Shown here in pieces: positions 11,423 to 27,200 of a stretch of DNA of 64,000 nt; position 1 is the first letter of the stretch; each line of letters opens with the position of its first letter. Both the position numbers and the translations under genes were made by a program. The stretch comes from Apostichopus japonicus (lineage: Eukaryota; Echinodermata; Holothuroidea; Aspidochirotida; Stichopodidae), in the NCBI RefSeq assembly GCF_037975245.1, contig NC_092578.1, positions 19,544,321 through 19,608,320 on the forward strand. Reading direction: 5' to 3'. The notes beneath the pieces are model-generated. The model was not told the DNA's origin, ran no database searches, and saw nothing but the letters and a program-made list of their open reading frames with translations.

Positions 11423-14400
11423 CCTGGCTTTGGGCTTCCGCCTTACATTAAACCGGAAGTACATCAAAGCAGTGTGTGATATATCTTCTAGTTTTTTCCC
11501 CTGTTGGGCTCTTTCTTACATCCTGATTCGGTTAAGGACGTTCTAAGTAGAAATCCCCAAGGGAATGAATCCGCCCCCATGAGAGGGATTTACAAGTATT
11601 CAAGGGCAAATGACACTTAAATATAGACAAAAGACAAAATAGAACGCAATTAATGAAGGACGAAGTGAAGAGGTGGGGGTGGGTGTGTGGGTTGTTTGGT
11701 GGTCTACAACCCCAATATCTACATATCATGATAAATCCTTATTCCTAATGTCTGCTTAAATTGGGATTCATTTCGCCAGTTCGCAGTGGTATGAAATGTA
11801 CCCATGGCAAGACTAAAGCGACGGGAAATAGAGATGGTACTTAACACGGGTGGCATCATGCACTCAATAGTATTAAGTGCGTATATACTTCAGTTTCATT
11901 CAAATCATAACAGTTTAGAAGATTTCTCCCAGCGTATTTTGATAACTTCCTGTCAAAAATAATTCATCAAAACTTGTACATTATTTCAGGTTGCCTTGAA
12001 CTCGTAATTGAATGCAAGCTTGCTTCTTCTATCAATGTATTTCTCTTCAAATTAAATGAACCAGGAAATGAATCTAGTAGGACAAATTACCCGTTGGGTA
12101 TTACTAATGGATTCTAGTAAATGGCTGCTGGTTTCAAGTTGACGTGTTTCGATGTCTGCATATTTGGTAAGAAGTTAGAATTCCTTTTTTCGAAGAATCA
12201 ACAAAGATAATCAAGATTGGATAATGACGTTACATGAGCGTAGGTGTCTTGGATCTTAAGATTTTTTTCAACTTTTCAATTAAATATATCTAAACGAATC
12301 ACGAAACTGAATTAGAAGGAAACTTATTTTCTCATCTTGTCAACATACACAGTACACTACTCTTAATATCTCATCATAGACGTAACATCACCATGATCAC
12401 ATGGTTACAGTCTCGATGTTAGGGGACTGGTGTTGAGAGTGATTCGAGATGCTTAGTTTTTATGCTCAAGCTCTATATCGGTTGAATTTTCGTAAAAGGT
12501 ATCTAATCATTACAAAGTTGAACTGCACGGACATAAGTAGATGCACTAAATGTGTATGTCAAATTACGTATTCCGTAGTAGTAGTAGTATTATAGTCACA
12601 CTTTATGTTAAACGGACTTGGATTTATTTATTTTTTACAACTTAAAATTCCAACGTAGGTCATTAGTTTGATGTTTCATGTTTAATTACAATAGGAGGAG
12701 TTGGGGTGGGGGGGTGGGGTCATAATTTACTTACCTTATGTGGTCACCTAATGAATAATGGCGCATGAAACGTCACCCGTTACATCACTACTATATACAC
12801 GAACACATAGGATAAATATTAAACCGTTATTGACATGTTATTATAACCAAGATGACGTCATAAATATGACGTCACATGTGTTTACTTTATACTACTAGAA
12901 TGTTCCTCATCCTTCTCCTTTTAAACTGACCTCAAAAATAATACCTTCGTCTGGCATTTTTTTTTTTTTGTTCATGGTTATTTTCCACCTGTCAACTCTT
13001 TCCCCAATAAAGTGTAGAAACTAGCATCCTGGCAGAATACGTGCTCTCGGATGTCCCTATGAACTCACCATCAATAGGATAATGAACGCAGTTTGCGTTC
13101 AAGCATAAAAATTCACGTCCTGCCGCGAAGGCCATTCGATGTGACTACAAAACAGAGAACTTCCGGCAAAACATCTCGTTTTTGTCTTTCCAACAAATGA
13201 GAATTTGGTTGTTTTTTTGTTTGTTTTGTTTGTTTGTTTGTTAGTATTCTGACTAATTCCGCGTTATTATGCACGCATGCGCGTATATATATATATAGCA
13301 GTCCTTGTAATGACTACAGAAGCATGCTGCATATATACTTTGTCACAGTGATTCATTGCTAAATTTAGTTAGTCATTTTAATCAAATACTGGTCTTAAAG
13401 TACTCTTGTTGAACTTTTACTGATCGTGGGGCAAAGTGCAATCCCACTGATTTTTGGTTAATAATCAAAACAATCAATTAGGTAGATTTTTAACAACATC
13501 TGCTTGCACCTTGTAAATTTAATTTCGCCTTGTTTCCAATTAGTTTATGTTTAAATAATTTATGTTCTTATGTTCTTTTGATGAAGTCAATTGAGGCAAA
13601 AACAACAAAGAAAAGTTATTAGAAAATTGCACCAAAAATAGAAAAAACAAGAAGAAGTGAAAACAGCAAATAATATTTGATGATAGACTAAGATTTGAAC
13701 CAGATGTTACTCATCTAGAATCTATTAATTGATTTATATTTTCCTATATATTCTACAGTTCGATTTCAACTCCAAAGGCCGATCGGTTTCTCTTTTCGTT
13801 CAAAAAGTTGTTTCGAATTTTCTATTTTTCCACTACAAAACAAATCGTGTATGTTGATTTCATTGAAGGTATCATTCAATGTGGATTAAGAGTTAGTTAC
13901 TGCAAAGGGCGACCCTTCTGTAGTTGACTCTTATACCCTGCATCTCTCTGTATGGTCGTCCTGTGGTCTTTAAATAGGTATTTATGATCCCCCATTCTTC
14001 TGGAGAATATAAACAGAGGGAGGTGGTTCGATCGTGACTTAGATATCGGGGTGATACAGATCAATTACTAATAGTGATCAATATATTGGAAATGTTTCTA
14101 GAGGAACGACAGGCAAGAGAGGAATAATATTTTAACGTGTGTAACAGGCGAGCTTCACCAGCCTATATGGCTAGTTCAAAACATCCAAAATTATTAACAA
14201 AAAATGCTCAAAATGTCTACTTCGAATTTAAACATTTGATGAGACCCCCTTTCTTACATCTAAGGATTATCAATCATTTGTAGTCGAAGTTAATTTCCGG
14301 ACGACACATTAGGTTGTCCCCTCAAATTCTCGCTGTATCTATCTTTACTTCCTTTAGTTATAACAGAAAGGATTACGAATTCAATCGACCTTCAAAAGGC

Positions 14401-14533
14401 CCGGACGTTCCATCAGAAACAGTTCGTTTCTCTAATGGAAATCAATTTGCATTCTGTTTAGTACTCTGGCTGAAGCTATATACCCCTTCTCTGATACATT
14501 TGAAGTGCACACCAGAGGGCAAATGTCTAGGCA

Positions 14534-14563
14534 TAAATATATATATATATATGTATATATTTG

Positions 14564-14610
<47 letters not shown>

Positions 14611-14672
14611 ACATGTATATATATATATTTGTATGTATATATATATATATATATATACATACATACATACAT
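14534..14672. repeat. (TA)n / TATG compound microsatellite
   Basis: About 140 bp of TA repeats interrupted by ATGTATATATTTGTATG blocks, ending in CATA units. Confidence 0.95.
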
Positions 14673-17600
14673 TTATTTGTTTACACAACCACACACACAC
14701 TAATTAACAACAAGCCCGCTAACATATTATATTTTTCTTCACTCTTAATTATGAATCTCTCGCACTTGTTTTATCTATTTACAGCAAATAACGTTTTACG
14801 TTCCATTACTTCATTGAGTTACTCAGTATTGTATTATCACATATACAGATTAGTTCAGCATGAAATAATGACATTCATGATTTACTACGTAAGTTCCAAC
14901 GGGGTCTTGAAATCTAGACCGACGAAATTGCAGCAACCAAGACCTAAACGTTGTCTAGGCATAGATAATTTCAAATTTCTACTCTTAGACTGGCCCTAAC
15001 GAAAAGAAAATTGATTAAATATTATGATGATTACCGTGGCAACCGATAAGTAAACCAAATGTCCTGTGAATGCCCTCAGCGTCCGAAGAAGTTTCCTTTC
15101 ACATACTAGGCTATGTTTCATTTACCTTTTGGTTAGAAATATACAACGGTGATATTGTCTTTTACCGCGATGTTACGTTTGGACGTTAAATTAATCAATA
15201 ATAAGTGTACATAATTAAAGGGGCTTTGCCGGTGGCCAAGGAAGTATGTATAGACAAATGCTAGATTTTATTGCTGGAAGGCAGTACTTATATTAATTTT
15301 TTTTTTTTTTACCAAATATTCTTGGAAGGAGTTCGCTAGCGGAATGCTGACACGATTCGTGTTGGAGGGTAACATAAGGTTGCTTCTCATATACATATGG
15401 TCCTATAAACGTGTCCTGTTCAAGAGGTTAGAAGTGTAAAGGCCTTGCAGGTAAACAATACAGATACATACAATTTACAGGACTGACGTAAAAACAAATA
15501 GGCTATAAAATCGAAATAAAACAAGAAAAAAGATTGTTCGGCATCTTCGACAGTTTAAACGTCGCTATCATCAACCGGAATGACGGGTTGCACCGAATTA
15601 AGTGGATTAGTGTTTATCGATCCATCACCTTATACTATTGTACCTCTAAACAATTACAACAACAACAACAACAATAAGAACAGCGACAATAACAACAACT
15701 TACAACAAACTTGCAATATTAGTCACAGCATGCCAGCTCCATGACAACACATTAAAACGTATTCTATTTTAATGTTAAACAGCTAATATATTTTTGATGT
15801 TTAACTAATAGTTGCTCCTACTGGTTACATGCAAATACAATGTTATTTTAATGGATCCAAATATTTAGAGAGTGAAATTGTCCTTCTATATATATTTTTG
15901 CATGGTGAGAAAAGGAGGGCGTGTGACCATGATAGGGTTGGATACAAGAAGGAGATTAGAAGATAAAGGTTATATCTACGCTCTTTAGAACAAAAGTGCA
16001 TTTGTTGTGTGGAGACAGATGTTAAATCAGGAAAGGCTTCCATTATTTGCGCCTCTTGACATTATCTGTCCAAGTCAATTTGATGGATATTATATCTAGC
16101 CTACACCTCATTAAATGTATCACTGAAGCAAGAAACGACTAAAGTAATAAGTCTACGTTTCTAGCTGAGCTCCTAATGGTTGTCACCTCACGTTCTTATG
16201 TATACGTATTTTGCTATAATCACGAACATAACAACACATTGGTATACTTTATCGATACTGGTCTACTCTATTTGGATGGGTTAATTTATTCATTGAGGAG
16301 AAACCCAAGCTTCCTTTGTGCCCCGCGGTACCCTTTTACCATTAAATTGGCTTACATGCTTCTTATCCGCTCAATCCCTTAACATATTAAATGGTCGAGC
16401 ATATAAGACGTTTGCGAAAATTTGGCTGACTTTGATGGCATCAGAACAATGACACTCACAAACGACTGGGAACAAACGCAATGGTTTAAACACTACAATC
16501 GCATTTGTTACTTTGTAGCATCCGCACGAAATTTAAATACGGTCAATCTTAATTCGCTAGCAAACCTTAACAATTCCTATCCTGTCATATCCATGTCAAT
16601 GTTAATGTTTCCCTTATCAGCCAAACCCTACCAACGACATTTATAATTTGGTTAGTTCTCGCACGAGTGCATCTTTAATAGGTTAGAAACAGGTCACCTG
16701 TAAACTTGCCCGATTTTGTTTTTACATTTCAATCGTGTGTGATTGTTTATATATGTTCATCCAATTTGGATAAATGATAAACTCAAAGTTTTCTCGAATT
16801 TGAAATAAAGACGAGGAGGAACGGATAGATTGTGTTAGGGTTCATTCTACTTATAATCATGCACATGTGTGCAGTATTTTAATGAGGCCAATCAATCGCG
16901 TTGAATTGCTACTATTTAATTTATAAATTAATGATATCAGTAACAAGCATCTACCTTCAAATGTATAGAGACATATCATTGATCGTACACTAACGGTTAC
17001 TATTGATATACATAAGAACGCATTGTTTTAAAGTTAATGCGCTACGTATTTTCTTTAAATAATGTTTTATCAAGAAACTCCAGTGCATTGAAAAGGATGG
17101 ACAATGTAATGGAGAGAATATATACACTATTTCCTGATCAGAAATACGACAAACAGAGCAAATTCCGCCAAAATCCATGCGAATTCTTAAATACGTTAAG
17201 CTTTGCCCTTAGGCTACAGATGTGTCTCCTTATTCACTGTTTCTTCATTTTCTTCTTTCTTTCTTTCGATTTTATTTTCTTGTTTATTGTTTCGGTTTGA
17301 AAGAAAAGTTCCCAGTACTTTCTCCGTTTCGTTTTTTCATCCTTCCCTGTATTTTTTTTTTCACTTCTGAAATTCTTTGAAAAAAACGAAGATTCGATAC
17401 TTTCTTTAATATAAATTCAAGTCTAGATTCGGGATCAATAAATTCTGCGGGAAAATAGCGAGTGGGAATAAAATTAGCACCATGATTTGATTGAGTTATT
17501 GTCGTATTTTTTGTCGTTATGGGCCGAAATTGGCCCGAAGGACCTTAGATTGGTGTTGCTTGTAAACTATTTACTGCAGCGAGTCAGCTGTGGCAACAGG

Positions 17601-17824
17601 TAAATTCTCCGTCACACCGAATCAAGTTAAATTAGCTTCGAAAAGAGAATATTTTTAGGCTAATGAGATGGCATGAGGTAAATAAACTGACTAAATTCGA
17701 GCATATATACCACAGTTGGTATGTATCGAATACGTGATTGCTTGGGTGGTGTGTTTGGTATGGTTAGCTGCACAGGCATGTTGACCACGGTACGAAATAA
17801 CGATTGGAAACAGTGTTATTATTG

Positions 17825-17946
<122 letters not shown>

Positions 17947-19175
17947 TTTATTTATAACTTCCTGAACAACATGGTCGATTGATTAGAAACGATTTTTATT
18001 TTGTAATTATATTGACGAATCGATTTGGTCTGGATTAAACTGCAAGACATGACCAGCAATAAAATTTACTAAGATAATTGATTTTCTTCTTCTTTTTAGT
18101 TAGTTATTTTGATTATTGTTGTTATATTTTCAACATTGTCATTCCTTTTCATTAGGTATAAAGTTTGATGATTATAAAATACCGTATGATAACCTCAAAT
18201 AAACTTCACTGAGATATAACAAAAGAGATCGGCAAATCCTGACCGACATTTAGAGTTTACCGTCAAATTATTATTATTATAAGTTATTTTGTTGTTGTAA
18301 ATGAGCACAGAGAGGTAATAATCATTGAGGAAAATGCAATTTTCTTTTTCGTAATGAATTTTTTTATTTCTATTGCTATATCACTGCCTTTGGGTTAGGA
18401 TGACCTTTTTATTCAGTGTGCCTCCGAAATGTCTCCCTAAGTATTCACTTGATCGCAATCATTTTGATAATAAGAGGGGGAACTTTTCGGACCCATTTGA
18501 ACGAAAGGTTATAGACAACAAAAAAACAGAATGCGTTACGACATGTGGTGTGTAGATACAGTGCCAGCTGCTTTGGGCGAAAATTGTTATTCAATAGCTT
18601 CTACTTTTTGTCTAATGTATGTCTAAAAACGGTGTGCCTTTTCAAATTAAGCTACGAGAAAGTCACTTCGTGCAACACAATATCAATATCATAAAACGTG
18701 AAATTCGGTTCTAAACAACAAGAAAGGAACATATTGACCGGGCGGCTTCACAAAATGTTATGTTTCGTTTATATTTCTTCAAACGAAACCAACTAATCAT
18801 CATCTTCTTGATTGACTATGTTTTCACTTAGATACAAGTTTACGTAGACAAAATTTAGCAATGCGAAGTCTAAAATCCCTCAGCGTATGATCTGATTGTT
18901 TACACCGTTGTTTTGCTGGGAGTGCATGAGGGGAAATTCCGGGAAGGTGTAGCAGGCGGATCTTGGCCTCCCTTAGCCACTTTGAGGCACAAACAAATAA
19001 TGTCAGAAAGAAGAAACACTCTTTCGTTTACAATGTATCTCAAAGCCCTTTAGAGGGTTTCAGGGGAGAAGAACCAGCAAGTTTGAAGCTTTTTCAGATA
19101 TTTCTTGTTCTCTTCTTGGTCTCCTAAGAAAGATCATTTCACCAAAATGAAGTCAATATAATGACCACAAATGAG

Positions 19176-19283
<108 letters not shown>

Positions 19284-20797
19284 TGCTGTCTTATTAGGGA
19301 GTGATTGATTTACTTGAATACACATGACCTATATAATGATCACATAGTTAGAGTTTTCTTCTGTTAAGTATAAAAGTGTTGATTTTTTGCCCTTGCCAAT
19401 CTGCATTCCATCAAGTTCACTATTCACCCAAAAGAAATTCCCCACTCATGACAATTTCAAAGTTTAACGAAAAGATGGCCAATGTCAGATAACTTAGCAC
19501 CCCCTTCTTAAAGATCAACTATTTTAACTTTCACTTTGAAGCAAATATCTATCCCTATCACCGAATCTTGGGGATTCACACTTGGTTTTTCTTTCCATTA
19601 CTTTTTTTTTTTTTTTGCGTTTTTGGTTATTGATCTTTCTCTTGTAATTAAATTGTGGACAAGGTCTCATACATTGATGTAGCAACTGATAACCCTTTGG
19701 TAACCTCATATAGTAATTTATCTCACGAAATAAGAGAAGTTTTGCGAACCACGATTTATGGGCCACAAGGGAGTATACCGTTCTCCCTTTATCTTAATTG
19801 ATTTTTACGTATTTGAGTGATCTGTATACTGATGACTGTGATGTTTCAGCATTCCAGTCATGTTCAAATTAAACTTTTGATTTGTAACATTTCAATCCAA
19901 AGAGTGAAATACCACCATTTTTTTTTAGAGAGTTTTCAGTAATCATATTTTCGAGGAATTCATCCCTTCTTTGCATTCAGAGCGAGTTCTTTCAAATATT
20001 TGCCTTAAAGACTGACAACGTTCACTTGAAGTTAAAGAAATTAATTAACATGACGTCACACCCCAGACTAGTGAAATTCACCACATGAAAGAATTTTCTC
20101 ATCATGATGAGGAGTATCACATTGCAAGGCTTGATAATCCTACAAACTGATATATAAAATATGTTTTTCGTGTTAGTTAAGTGTATACTCCAATTTAAAC
20201 TATAGTAGTCCACATTGGCTATATTACAGTAACATTTCCCGCAGAGCATGGCCATATAGCCGGAGAACATCATCATAACTCGGGAACTATTTGGCGTTCC
20301 ATAGAAAACGGGGTACAATGGTACCTTATAAAAGCTTTACGTGCAAGCAGTGTTTTCAATGATATCCTTGTCCATCTTCTCCTCCTCCTCCCTAATCACC
20401 CGTAGGACAAAATCCGTAAAGCAACTTAGGCATTTGAGTTTTGTTCGTTAATTTCCGTTTCGTTCTTCCGTCGCTTTAACAACCTCTCAACGCCTCTATC
20501 GATCCCTGGACCCACCTACATTTTGAAGGGTAATGATATGGAAATGATGAAGGGGTAAACGTTTAGTAAAGGGCAGAGACTGCTAAGACTGAGCGCATCG
20601 TCTCAGGTTCTAACCAAACCAGTTGAGGGAGGTTTAATTAGGAGATCTCTGATTTATCAGTCCCACCATCGTCCTGTATTAGAAAGGAGGCCAAACCACC
20701 CTTTCCCTTAATAATCATCAGTATTGACTCATGATTTTAAAACTTTAAATAAATAAATATCACTAATCTTAATCAACATTGCTATCCTTAGTAGAAT

Positions 20798-21182
20798 GCT
20801 ATCATTAAAATAAGGGTAATAGTAAGAATGCTATAATAATAACCAGAGTGGTAATATGAATGATATAATTATAACCAGAATGATAATAGGAATTATATCA
20901 TTATAACCAGAGTGATATTAGGCGGAGTGATATAATAATAACCAGAATGATAATAGGAATGCTATCATTATAACCAGAGTGATATTAGGAATGCTATAAT
21001 TATAACCAGAATGATAATGGGAATGCTACTTATAACCATAATGATAATATAGGAGTGTTATAATAACCAGATTGATAATATAGGAATGCTAGAATTATAG
21101 CCAGAATGATAATAGGAATGTTATAACTATACCAGAGTGATAATAGGAATGCTACAATTATAACCAGCGTGATAATAGGAAA
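20798..21182. repeat. Minisatellite, about 32-bp unit, about 11 copies
   Basis: Degenerate tandem copies of a unit containing AGGAATGCTATAATTATAAC followed by CAGAATGATAAT. Copies differ by substitutions and small deletions, which suggests an old array. Confidence 0.9.
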
Positions 21183-22375
21183 GTACTCAAATTAAAGACA
21201 CAAATAACGTCGTATTCATTGTTGAAAGTGCATTTCATATAACGTAACGATGATGAGGTAATTCACTTGACGTAGTGCATGCCACTTTTTTGAGTAAACG
21301 GAATTCGATTTTCCAATGTTTGTTCCTCTCCGCATTTTTTCCTTTTCTTTTATTAAGTGGAAAAGTATAAGATACCGCAAATATTGCGCGAAAGAAAAAA
21401 TATATAAATAAATATTTAAAAGAAAGTCGCGGAGAGAGAAAAAAAAACCCATCGATGTCTACATGTGTCGTTAATAATAAACAATAAAATAGGATGGAAA
21501 TGATCGATTGTAAGTAAACAAACTTAGAACATTTATTTAAGAGGCAACGTACTTTATACATGACGAAAATAGCCAAATTTGTGATTATTTTAAGAGCCGT
21601 TATGAAAGATAACACCTTATATGTGTAGTTAAGAAGAATAGTTACGCGACCGAAACGACAGGTAAATTATTCCAGTTCTGGTTCTTGACATCATGTAAGG
21701 CGAATTATTATTTTATATTAAGTTATATCGATCATGATAAATCAATTAAGCCTATATAGACCGTCTACACATATCACATTACTTAAAGGTGTACATTAAA
21801 GCAATATGTGGAATATATAAAATAATAATTAGTCTTTTTTACTATACACATTGAAGGTGTTAACTTTTCATATACGTATAAGACATGTAACACATATATA
21901 ACACGTCTTAGACAGTGACAGTGAAAACTCATTATTTGTATTGTAGCCTTAATGAAATTTAGTACAATTGGTATTTTCCGTCAAAAAAAAAACGCAATAG
22001 AAAAGAATTTAAAGTGAAGAAAAGATCCCAGATCGTCAAAATAGGAATTACATACCTCTTAACATATGTTGTTTTTTAATAAATGATCTTATTTCTACGA
22101 TATTGAGTAAATCTTGGAACAGCTCAGCATCGCCTCATTTTTGAAAAGATGTGTTTGGGGAATGACAGCAGAAAGATATAAACGAACAGGTGATGTACGC
22201 AACTGCTCCTCTTCAAGGAACACATTTCGGTCTGTCCTAAATATCTAATACATTGCTGCAGTTTTGTATTAGAATGAACTGTACCTCCGAAAGAACCTCA
22301 ATGTTGTTTAATCTAACACCAAAAGATGACCCATTCTCGTTTTTTTCATTCTTAAAGACACCTAAACCGATGTAA

Positions 22376-22378
<3 letters not shown>

Positions 22379-22426
<48 letters not shown>
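22379..22426. repeat. (TA)n microsatellite
   Basis: About 48 bp of TA dinucleotides. Confidence 0.95.
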
Positions 22427-22428
<2 letters not shown>

Positions 22429-24252
22429 AATTGCAGATAATATGTGATCCTTACGTGATGATAAGCCATTCGTTGCGCCAAACAGGTTTCATCAACATAC
22501 ACAATGGCCAATAAAGTAAATCACAAACCACGATTTCGATCGTTTTTTGAGTAACTTGAGCAACCGGGAAAGGTTATTATGTAAAAAGGTCTTAATTTAA
22601 AGTGCGCAAGTAAATATGATTTGATTATAAGACATACAGACGTATAACAACCACGTGGTCGTGGTTTTGTGGTTTGCACTTATCCAGCTTATATACTGTG
22701 TGACTGTTCAAACTGGACAAGTAATAAGCTCATATTTTACTATGACGAGAATTGTCGCTGTTATTTTAGGTAGGACTCACTCCCTCTGCAACATAGGAGA
22801 GTGGAAACTCATGCACGAGGTTTTTTGAACAGATCGAGTCAAATGACTTTCTGATACGACTGATGCTTTTCATAAGCTGACTTACAAACATTTTATGATG
22901 TGATTTTTCATTGGCAATGGAGAATCTAGTTTGGGTACTTTGCGAGCGAAAGAGTTGATAATTGTGCTTTTGGTCCGACTTTGGTTCTAAACGCCTCTTT
23001 TAGCAGTATGCAAACTGTCTGAACGTGTGGTAGAGCATTATTTATTCAACAAACTAACAAAATGGTTTCTGTTCAACTGTAATTTTTGGCGGGAAAGTTA
23101 CGCTGTAATAGGCGCTTAATGTTTCGTTGTCCTTGAACGCTAGAAGTTAACGGCCATTTGCAAAAAAATGGTTCAATTCTACTAGAATTCAGCAGTTGGT
23201 TATAAAACAAGCCATCAGAACCCAGTATAACTTTGATAGTTAACACCTATGTCTACAGTATGTGCAGTATAAACTGAAACAATCTCAACATTAAATGAAG
23301 ATAAATGGACAGTTGACTTGCGAGAAGTCGTTTGCCTTAATTAATTATGTCGTTGTTGTCTTTCGCTGAAATGTTGACTGTATTATCTCATGACGTTGTA
23401 CCAATTACATGGAATTTCTTTTTGGGTTTCAAAGATATCAATATTCGACCACAGGAGGATCACATGATACTGCGTATCTGTTCCAAGACCATACCAGAGA
23501 TAATAAACCATCGGATACGCCGACTCATTTTTCTTTAAGAGAATGTTTTGAATTGCGTCTTCTTTTACTTTCCTTTTCCGGTCATTTATTAGTATTTTTG
23601 GTTTCCATTAACAAAGTTTACGAGCACTTAACACATGATCGACATTGAGAATAACAAGAATAAAAAAACCTTCACTTTAACAACAATGATTGCAAAATAC
23701 ACTCTCTAGTATAATATACGGAAAGACAATCTAAACCCACTACAATACGTTACCAAGGTTACACTGAACTGTGACGTCATATAGGCTTTCGCGTTACGAC
23801 CGTAAATGTCGTGTACACCCAGGACTTCTGGTTTCCATTTGGAAAAAGTAATTGGTAAGTTTATCTGCCACCACACTGAATATCCATATACAACATATCT
23901 GGTATCATTCCAACAGACATTATAAGGTTTAAGGTAGCTAATCACCTATGTTTACGTGAAACCACTTATGACGTGCTATGACGCCAACATCAAACAAGGT
24001 TTGCTTTCAAACTCTCTTTCTCCCTTTTACTTCACAAAAAAAAGTGAGGAGAAGTAATATACGCATGTTTATTAAATTTGTTTGTTTGTTTATTTTTATT
24101 AAGGAAGAAAGGAAGAACTTTGAGTAGTGTTATACCCTTTGCGAAAGAACTGGTTAACTGTGAAGTTTGCTACAAGTTACGAAGTTTCTGAGTATAGTCT
24201 TTCCAGGCTATTTTGTAATACCTATGAACGGCTTGCACAACCATTATGCACC

Positions 24253-24259
24253 TTTATAT

Positions 24260-24293
<34 letters not shown>
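24253..24293. repeat. (TA)n microsatellite
   Basis: Short TA array with one AAAT interruption. Confidence 0.9.
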
Positions 24294-27200
24294 GTAACTT
24301 GTGCCAATGACGTAATGAAGAGCACTTGATATTTCACAAGAGTTCATCCTAAAACGTATCGGGCAAGTTGCGCCCCCGCATGGGATTTCTCGAACCGTAG
24401 CCCTGAAAAGGGACCGACACACAATTCTATATATACTTTGTCGTTGAACAGTCACCGCATCGCCTCAAGGTTTAATTTTGGCCATTTCGGCACTCCATAA
24501 TAACTGTGCCATTCGTTTACTGTAAAGACGCAATGTCACGTATGCACCTTGGTCACAACGGCAAAAAGTGTTTTAATTGAAAAATGCAATTATTTCAACA
24601 ATAAGATAAAAAACATGATCCTTTCGATTTCCTGGTAGGGACAGTGACATTGGAAACAGATTATCTACGACCGAGTACAATCGAGGTTGTGTGTAAACAC
24701 TGGCAACCAGCAAGCTTCTCTTATCCTGAGGCTTCACAAGTTTGCAATTATAATCTCAAACCGTAGATTGCATCTTGCATTCTTAATTGAATTCAAATCT
24801 AATTTACTAAATGAACAAAATTCGAATTAAACCAGAAGTCTACCAACTTGGGTTCTTTTTGTTTTATTTGGTTTACTTTGGAAGAAAAGCTCCAGGATAT
24901 TAAGTTTGACTAATGTAAAGTTGAAAAAAACACTTCCAACAAAGAAAAGTGATATCTTAATCGGTATTCGTAGGAAAGAGAGAGAGAGGTGGAGAGAAAG
25001 GTATAAAACTGGTAGCAAGCAACTTGATACCTACATCGCTTTGACCCTACATTTATCGCAACCTATTCCATGTAAACCATTTAAGTTTGTGTGTGTGTGT
25101 CTGTGGAACTAGTCACAATTTTGTTACCGGGGACGAATTAAGATTAATTCGAATGGAATTGGAACTTTTACAGCAAGATCTATTTCTTTGACGCAAGAAT
25201 CTCGATTAAATAGCTGCTTAAAAGTACCAATAAAAATATAGAGAGTTTAAAGTTACAGCTGAGGTTTGTCAATCTTAACTATTTAGTTGAGACTCAACTT
25301 TCTCTAAACTAATTCTGTGATAAGCTGTTCCTCCGTCGTGCATTGCACATCGACCTACATTTCAACAAAGGAGAAGAGAGGAACAAAAAACACTAGATTT
25401 ACGAAAACCATTAGACATAGAAACACACACACACGGCCAGAGGAACTGACGTAATGATCGGTGTGATAGACTCAAATGTCCAGTCACTTTAATGGACGAT
25501 CCTCGGATGTATAAAGGATCATTTCTCAAAACAAACCAATACAAAGTTTTACTAAAGACTACACCAAGAACGATGACATGAGGCATTAATTTCAAAGGTT
25601 TGACAATGGAAAACTGTATTTGTGGGACACACAATGTTCTTTTTTCCATTTTTGGGGGGCGGGGAGGGGGGTGGGGGTGTAATCATCTGTTAATAACTAG
25701 AAATTTCCAGGATTTATCAAAGGAAGGTGTGTGGTCCTGGAGTCGTTGAAGCCGACTTTCGTGGAAGGGGGTCTTGAGGGAGGGGGGGGGGATGCCAGGT
25801 GTTACAGCGCAAAACTTCATGCAGCATTGATATGTAACTACGCGGTGTTGTTATTGTTACTAAATAGTCAACAATGGTTTACGAGTAATCTACATTCTAG
25901 AATTTAAGTTGGCAAAAGTCGAACACTAGAAATTCACATCAGAGCCATACATGTAGGGAAAAAAGACTTCATAGAACGTAGTAATTTTCTCAAGACAAAG
26001 ATGAACAAAGCTGCTATAAAACAGCCTTTGTGATGTTTCCAGAAGTTAGATAACAGTAGTTAGTAGGTTGGCTAAGGTATTCATTTATTTATTTATTTTG
26101 TGGGGGGAGGGGGGAGGGTTCTTCAGCCTCTGTTTCTGTTATCTTTTGTCAGTGACCGCATTCTTGCACTTTTCTTGATCATTGAACTTTTAATTTGTCG
26201 GAGGATCGCCGTGGAACTGACAGGAGCAAATTACCATTAATTGCCTGTTTAAGTACAAATGTTCGATCGGCAAGGAAGTTCGAATCACGCTCATTGCCAT
26301 TCAACTTCCACGAGTTTCATTACTGGCTTTTTCCTTATACCCTTAAAGGGGTATTCAGATGTCAAATTCACGAGTGACGCATTCACTTTGCCGCAGGACT
26401 TTCTGCATTACTGTACAGCATAGACGAAATCATTGTTCATCATGAGGTTTATAAATATTGGAATGTGACATTTATCTGAAATTCAATTTTAGATACCTCA
26501 CAATCTCATATTTATAATATATCCTGCAGGGTATCACAAACTGGTACTTTATAAACCTCAATGTGGAGGTAAAAAAAAAAAAACCCGAACTGTTTGGCTG
26601 CCAAAAGAAAGGGAAAAAATATGTTCCCTCTTTGTCTATGCAAGTATTGCTCAGTTATTGATATGATTGTAAAAAATATGTATATAATATCAGCTATAAA
26701 CGAAAGCAGAAATTAACAACCCCTGCAGGAGTTTATACGCGAGCGATAAAGTTTCCCCCGGGGTGGGGGGGGGGGAGTCCTGAGGCTTTCAGCATCGAAA
26801 TATTCCCATGCTTGGGGACTTTTCTTGTGACGTAAGAGGAATCAGATGCCGCCATGATCTAATTTAACTATACCTTTTATTTGTATTTCTTTTTTTTATT
26901 TTCAAATAAAAAAAGAGGGTTACAAAATTTACAAGTTTCTTTCAGCAGGGGTAGAGCTTTTGATTTTCTCTTTCCAGTAATAGTTTCAATTATTATTTCT
27001 TTGATCTAAGGTAATGCAAAACTGATGTCGTCCATTTTTCTAAACATGGTTTGGAGTTTAAGAAAAAAATCCGATATTAAATGTGAATGGCAGTGACCAA
27101 TCAAAATCTCAACGATTTGCTATGTTGTCATAGTTACTGTAATGTAGTTGAAGTACTCCTCGTGTTTTTGCCAAATTTCGTTTCGGAATGCAACAAAGCT